A stretch of 42,936 nt of DNA from Oscillospiraceae bacterium (GTDB lineage Bacteria > Bacillota > Clostridia > Oscillospirales > QAMX01), in the NCBI GenBank assembly GCA_015067675.1, contig SVMB01000022.1, positions 1 through 42,936 on the forward strand. The letters run 5' to 3'. The position numbers were made by a program, and so were the translations under genes. Shown here one piece after another: positions 41,460-42,936 of this stretch. How positions within the stretch are numbered: position 1 is the stretch's first letter; each line of letters opens with the position of its first letter. Under the pieces are notes generated by a model, which was given only the letters and a program-made list of their open reading frames with translations, had not been told where the DNA came from and did not search any database.

Positions 41460-41798
41460 ATGAGAACAGGTCTTTCCAAGAAACAGAAGGCAACCAACAT
41501 CTATTTTAACGAAGCAGACAGCATGATCGAGGTCTGCACCTACAATACCGCACTCAAAAACAGGCTCACAGAGTTTGCCGGGAAATATCCCTCCGAGTGC
41601 CGATTGATCGACGATGACGGAAACGGCTGTGTGACCTTTGAAGTCAGCAAGGGGCGCTTCGGTTTCAAACTGACAGCACCCTATGACGAAAACCGCCGCA
41701 AAGCTGCCAGCGAACTGGCCAAGAAGAATGTGGGAAGGTTGGGAGAAAAGCGGGAGACGGATGCATCCGCACGTGAAAAGGAGTCACCAAAACGGTGA
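41460..41798 (+). CDS. Small protein of unknown function downstream of the relaxase
   Basis: A 112-residue protein with a beta-rich centre (residues about 12-75, with NIYFNEADSMIEVCTYN and CVTFEVSKGRFGFKL) and a charged, Lys- and Glu-rich C-terminal helix. I do not recognise a domain with a known role. AGGAGG lies four bases before the ATG. Such small genes often follow MobV relaxases in clostridial elements and may help in transfer, but this is only position-based. Its stop codon lies inside the right arm of the terminator hairpin. Confidence 0.7.
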   Translation: MRTGLSKKQKATNIYFNEADSMIEVCTYNTALKNRLTEFAGKYPSECRLIDDDGNGCVTFEVSKGRFGFKLTAPYDENRRKAASELAKKNVGRLGEKRETDASAREKESPKR

Positions 41799-41807
41799 CT
41801 CCTTTTC
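41776..41807 (+). terminator. Terminator overlapping the end of the small gene
   Basis: Arms AAAAGGAGTCACC (41776-41788) and GGTGACTCCTTTT (41794-41806) form a 13-bp stem with a 5-base loop; the T run belongs to the stem. The stop codon TGA at 41796-41798 is within the right arm. Confidence 0.9.
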
Positions 41808-41850
41808 TGTTTGGGTGAAGAGGACGGCCGAGGCATTAACTCCCCTGCGC

Positions 41851-41887
41851 ATTACAATACCGTCAGTTCAACTGACGGTATTGCAAT
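41851..41887. repeat. Long palindrome after the element genes
   Basis: CAATACCGTCAGTT (41855-41868) and AACTGACGGTATTG (41870-41883) are perfect inverted copies around one base, with ATT and AAT continuing the symmetry outside one mismatch. It may be a bidirectional terminator, a recombination site or a protein site near the element's right limit. Confidence 0.7.
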
Positions 41888-41910
41888 GTCCTTGTTTTTT
41901 GTGGTTGAAT

Positions 41911-42665
41911 CTAAAAGTAAAAAAGTTTGCGATATTCTATGGGAGTCATACCAATGTGTTTTTTGAATATTGTTCGAAAATATCCAGAAGAGCTGAATTC
42001 CAACATTCTACTGATTTCCTCGATTGAAAAATCTGTTGCTCTAAGAAGATCTTTTGCCTTGTCACACATTACCTTTTGGCGATAAGAATTAGGTGTTTCT
42101 TTTTCGATCTGCTTAAAAATTTTGTAAAGGTATGGAACACTTATTTTACACATCTGTGCTAGCTGACTGTTGGAACAGAAAGGATTTGAATATAAATAGT
42201 CTTTCGCATTTGTTAACGCGTCGTTTGAGTTTGAAACAAATTCTTTTTCCATATGCGGCAATAGTTCTGCAACTGTGCTGAAAAATAAGCCGATGTCTCT
42301 TATTTTGATTCTTGTCCCGTCTGTGGGAATTGTTTTTAGTTGATTCGCTGTTTCTGCGGGAGATTTGATAACCTGTAGATCTAAAGCTTTTGCGTCAGAG
42401 GCAAAGAGATTATTACATCCATATGAAAAAAAGCCACTTCTTCATTCCCGTACCAATATGATTGGTAACCTAAACTTTTGGGGATGTAAAAAATGTCTCC
42501 TTCTTTTATCGAAATAGTTTTATCTTTTGTAACTATTCTTGCGGTGCCTTTTTCCATATAGGCAAAGTAATGATATGGTGAACCTATACGATTATCAGTG
42601 TAATGATATTTGTTGAAAGTGACTTTTAGGAAACAAAAGTCGCTATACAAATTTGTATTAATCAA
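41911..42665 (-). pseudogene. AraC-family regulator split by a one-base frameshift
   Basis: The N-terminal part (from a TTG start at 42665 after AGAGGTG) encodes a cupin-type sensor domain with HYFAYMEKGTARIVTKDKT and EGDIFYIPKSLGYQSYWYG. It runs into a stop at 42381. The C-terminal part, in another frame to 41911, holds two AraC-type helix-turn-helix motifs (NSQLAQMCKISVPYLYKIFK and IEEISRMLEFSSSGYFRTIFKKHIG). The two fuse if one base is added in the run of seven A at 42426-42432; the joined segment then reads FFSYGCNN, the pattern usual at the end of this cupin. The gene is AT-rich and close to a divergent gene start that it may control. Confidence 0.85.
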
Positions 42666-42686
42666 AAAGAAAACACCTCTGTTTAG

Positions 42687-42716
42687 TATAGGATTTTATA
42701 TGTATACATATAGGAT
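42687..42716. promoter_or_regulatory. Palindrome and direct repeats in the araC-like control region
   Basis: TATAGGAT occurs at 42687-42694 and 42709-42716, 22 bases apart, flanking and partly overlapping a 16-base palindrome TATATGTATACATATA (42697-42712). Two same-facing half-sites two helical turns apart are typical of AraC operators. Confidence 0.5.
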
Positions 42717-42774
42717 ACTGTATTTATTTCATCCTGTCAATAAGATAGAATGGAAAGAAAGGAGGTTGATTAAA

Positions 42775-42915
42775 ATGAAAAACAAAGCGATTATTTTCAC
42801 TGAACCCAATGTTGCAAAATTGGTGGACAAAGGAGTCGTTGTTGGGATATTTGGACTGATTCATTTTGATCTCCTTCTGCCTTTATCGGCGTTATATTTG
42901 TCTTGGGTGTTTTGA
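42775..42915 (+). pseudogene. Short gene start resembling zinc-dependent alcohol dehydrogenases, then broken
   Basis: A 46-residue frame with an excellent ribosome site (AAAGGAGGT, about nine bases before the ATG). Its first 19 residues (MKNKAIIFTEPNVAKLVDK) resemble the first strand of zinc-type medium-chain dehydrogenases. After that the sequence turns hydrophobic and ends at TGA 42913, which no longer fits that family. In another frame the last 70 or so bases encode SPSAFIGVIFVLGVLIDGS, like a membrane helix that continues out of the window. It may be a deletion junction between two genes. The divergent AraC gene is a likely former regulator. Confidence 0.45.
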
Positions 42916-42936
42916 TAGACGGTAGCACAGCTAAGG

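Larger units (their letters stand above)
34948..41887. mobile_element. Integrative mobilizable element (approximate limits)
   Basis: The stretch joins a tyrosine integrase, an Xre-type repressor with a divergent promoter, a primase/helicase-like replication protein, a candidate oriT and a MobV relaxase, but has no type IV secretion genes. That is the make-up of an integrative mobilizable element which relies on a helper for transfer. Base composition is more AT-rich than in the flanking chromosome. The left limit is taken at the tandem repeats after rpsI and the right one at a long palindrome after the last element gene. No direct repeat matching the rpsI end was found on the right, so the true right end may lie further along or outside the window. 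Confidence 0.7.

Noticed and set aside
1-42936. tRNA, rRNA or metabolite riboswitch
   Set aside because: No cloverleaf, rRNA block or known riboswitch core was recognised by eye in any gap; a covariance-model search would be needed to exclude small ones.

Overview
The window looks like a chromosome segment of an anaerobic, probably gut-dwelling Clostridia member (Firmicutes, Oscillospirales-like). Evidence: AGGAGG-type ribosome sites almost everywhere, sigma-A promoters with 16-17 bp spacers, a type III pantothenate kinase (CoaX), a PheB-type ACT protein linked to homoserine dehydrogenase, a conserved rplM-rpsI pair, and many cytoplasmic-type glycosidases. The assignment is inference from gene content; no rRNA or tRNA gene is present.

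Layout. 1-119 is the end of rplT. 272-4156 (+) holds a GH2 glycosidase and a GH106-like TIM-barrel glycosidase. 7404-4218 (-) is an apparent operon of a GH36-like alpha-galactosidase, a membrane protein and a GNAT protein. 7607-9662 (+) holds a RimJ/L-type GNAT, a small helical protein, coaX and a 56-residue peptide. 9823-11583 (+) is a secreted M23 peptidase/CE4 deacetylase fusion. 16104-11657 (-) is an amino-acid operon: ACT regulator, NodB-like deacetylase homologue, hom, glyA, ridA. 16344-22475 (+) holds a stand-alone class II amidotransferase, rsmE, a PIG-L deacetylase, an atypical NagB-like sugar isomerase, a DUF4091/GH123-like protein and tcdA, with pth convergent to tcdA. 23297-28828 (+) has two tandem FAD oxidoreductases, a GT2-GtrA fusion, a degenerate PlsC-like acyltransferase and a DUF1015 protein. 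Then come an MFS transporter (-), prmA, a GH20/GH67-like glycosidase, and rplM-rpsI.

From just after rpsI to the right end the window changes character: it is more AT-rich and carries mobile-element genes. These are a tyrosine integrase beside three tandem 11-bp repeats, a divergent Xre repressor and small DNA-binding-like protein with a consensus promoter and repeated operator-like motifs, a primase/DUF3987 helicase-type protein, a hairpin-rich candidate oriT, a MobV relaxase with a probable C-terminal frameshift, and a small partner protein. I read this as an integrative mobilizable element inserted next to rpsI. Beyond it lie an AraC regulator split by a one-base slip in a homopolymer and a short gene start resembling zinc alcohol dehydrogenases. 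The right attachment site was not found, so the element may run beyond the window.

Possible biological theme: intracellular degradation of host or dietary glycan fragments. The PIG-L deacetylase, NagB-like isomerase lacking the usual catalytic Asp, and GH123-like protein lie together, and the first two have the codon bias of highly expressed genes. This is the best candidate for a poorly described pathway in the window.
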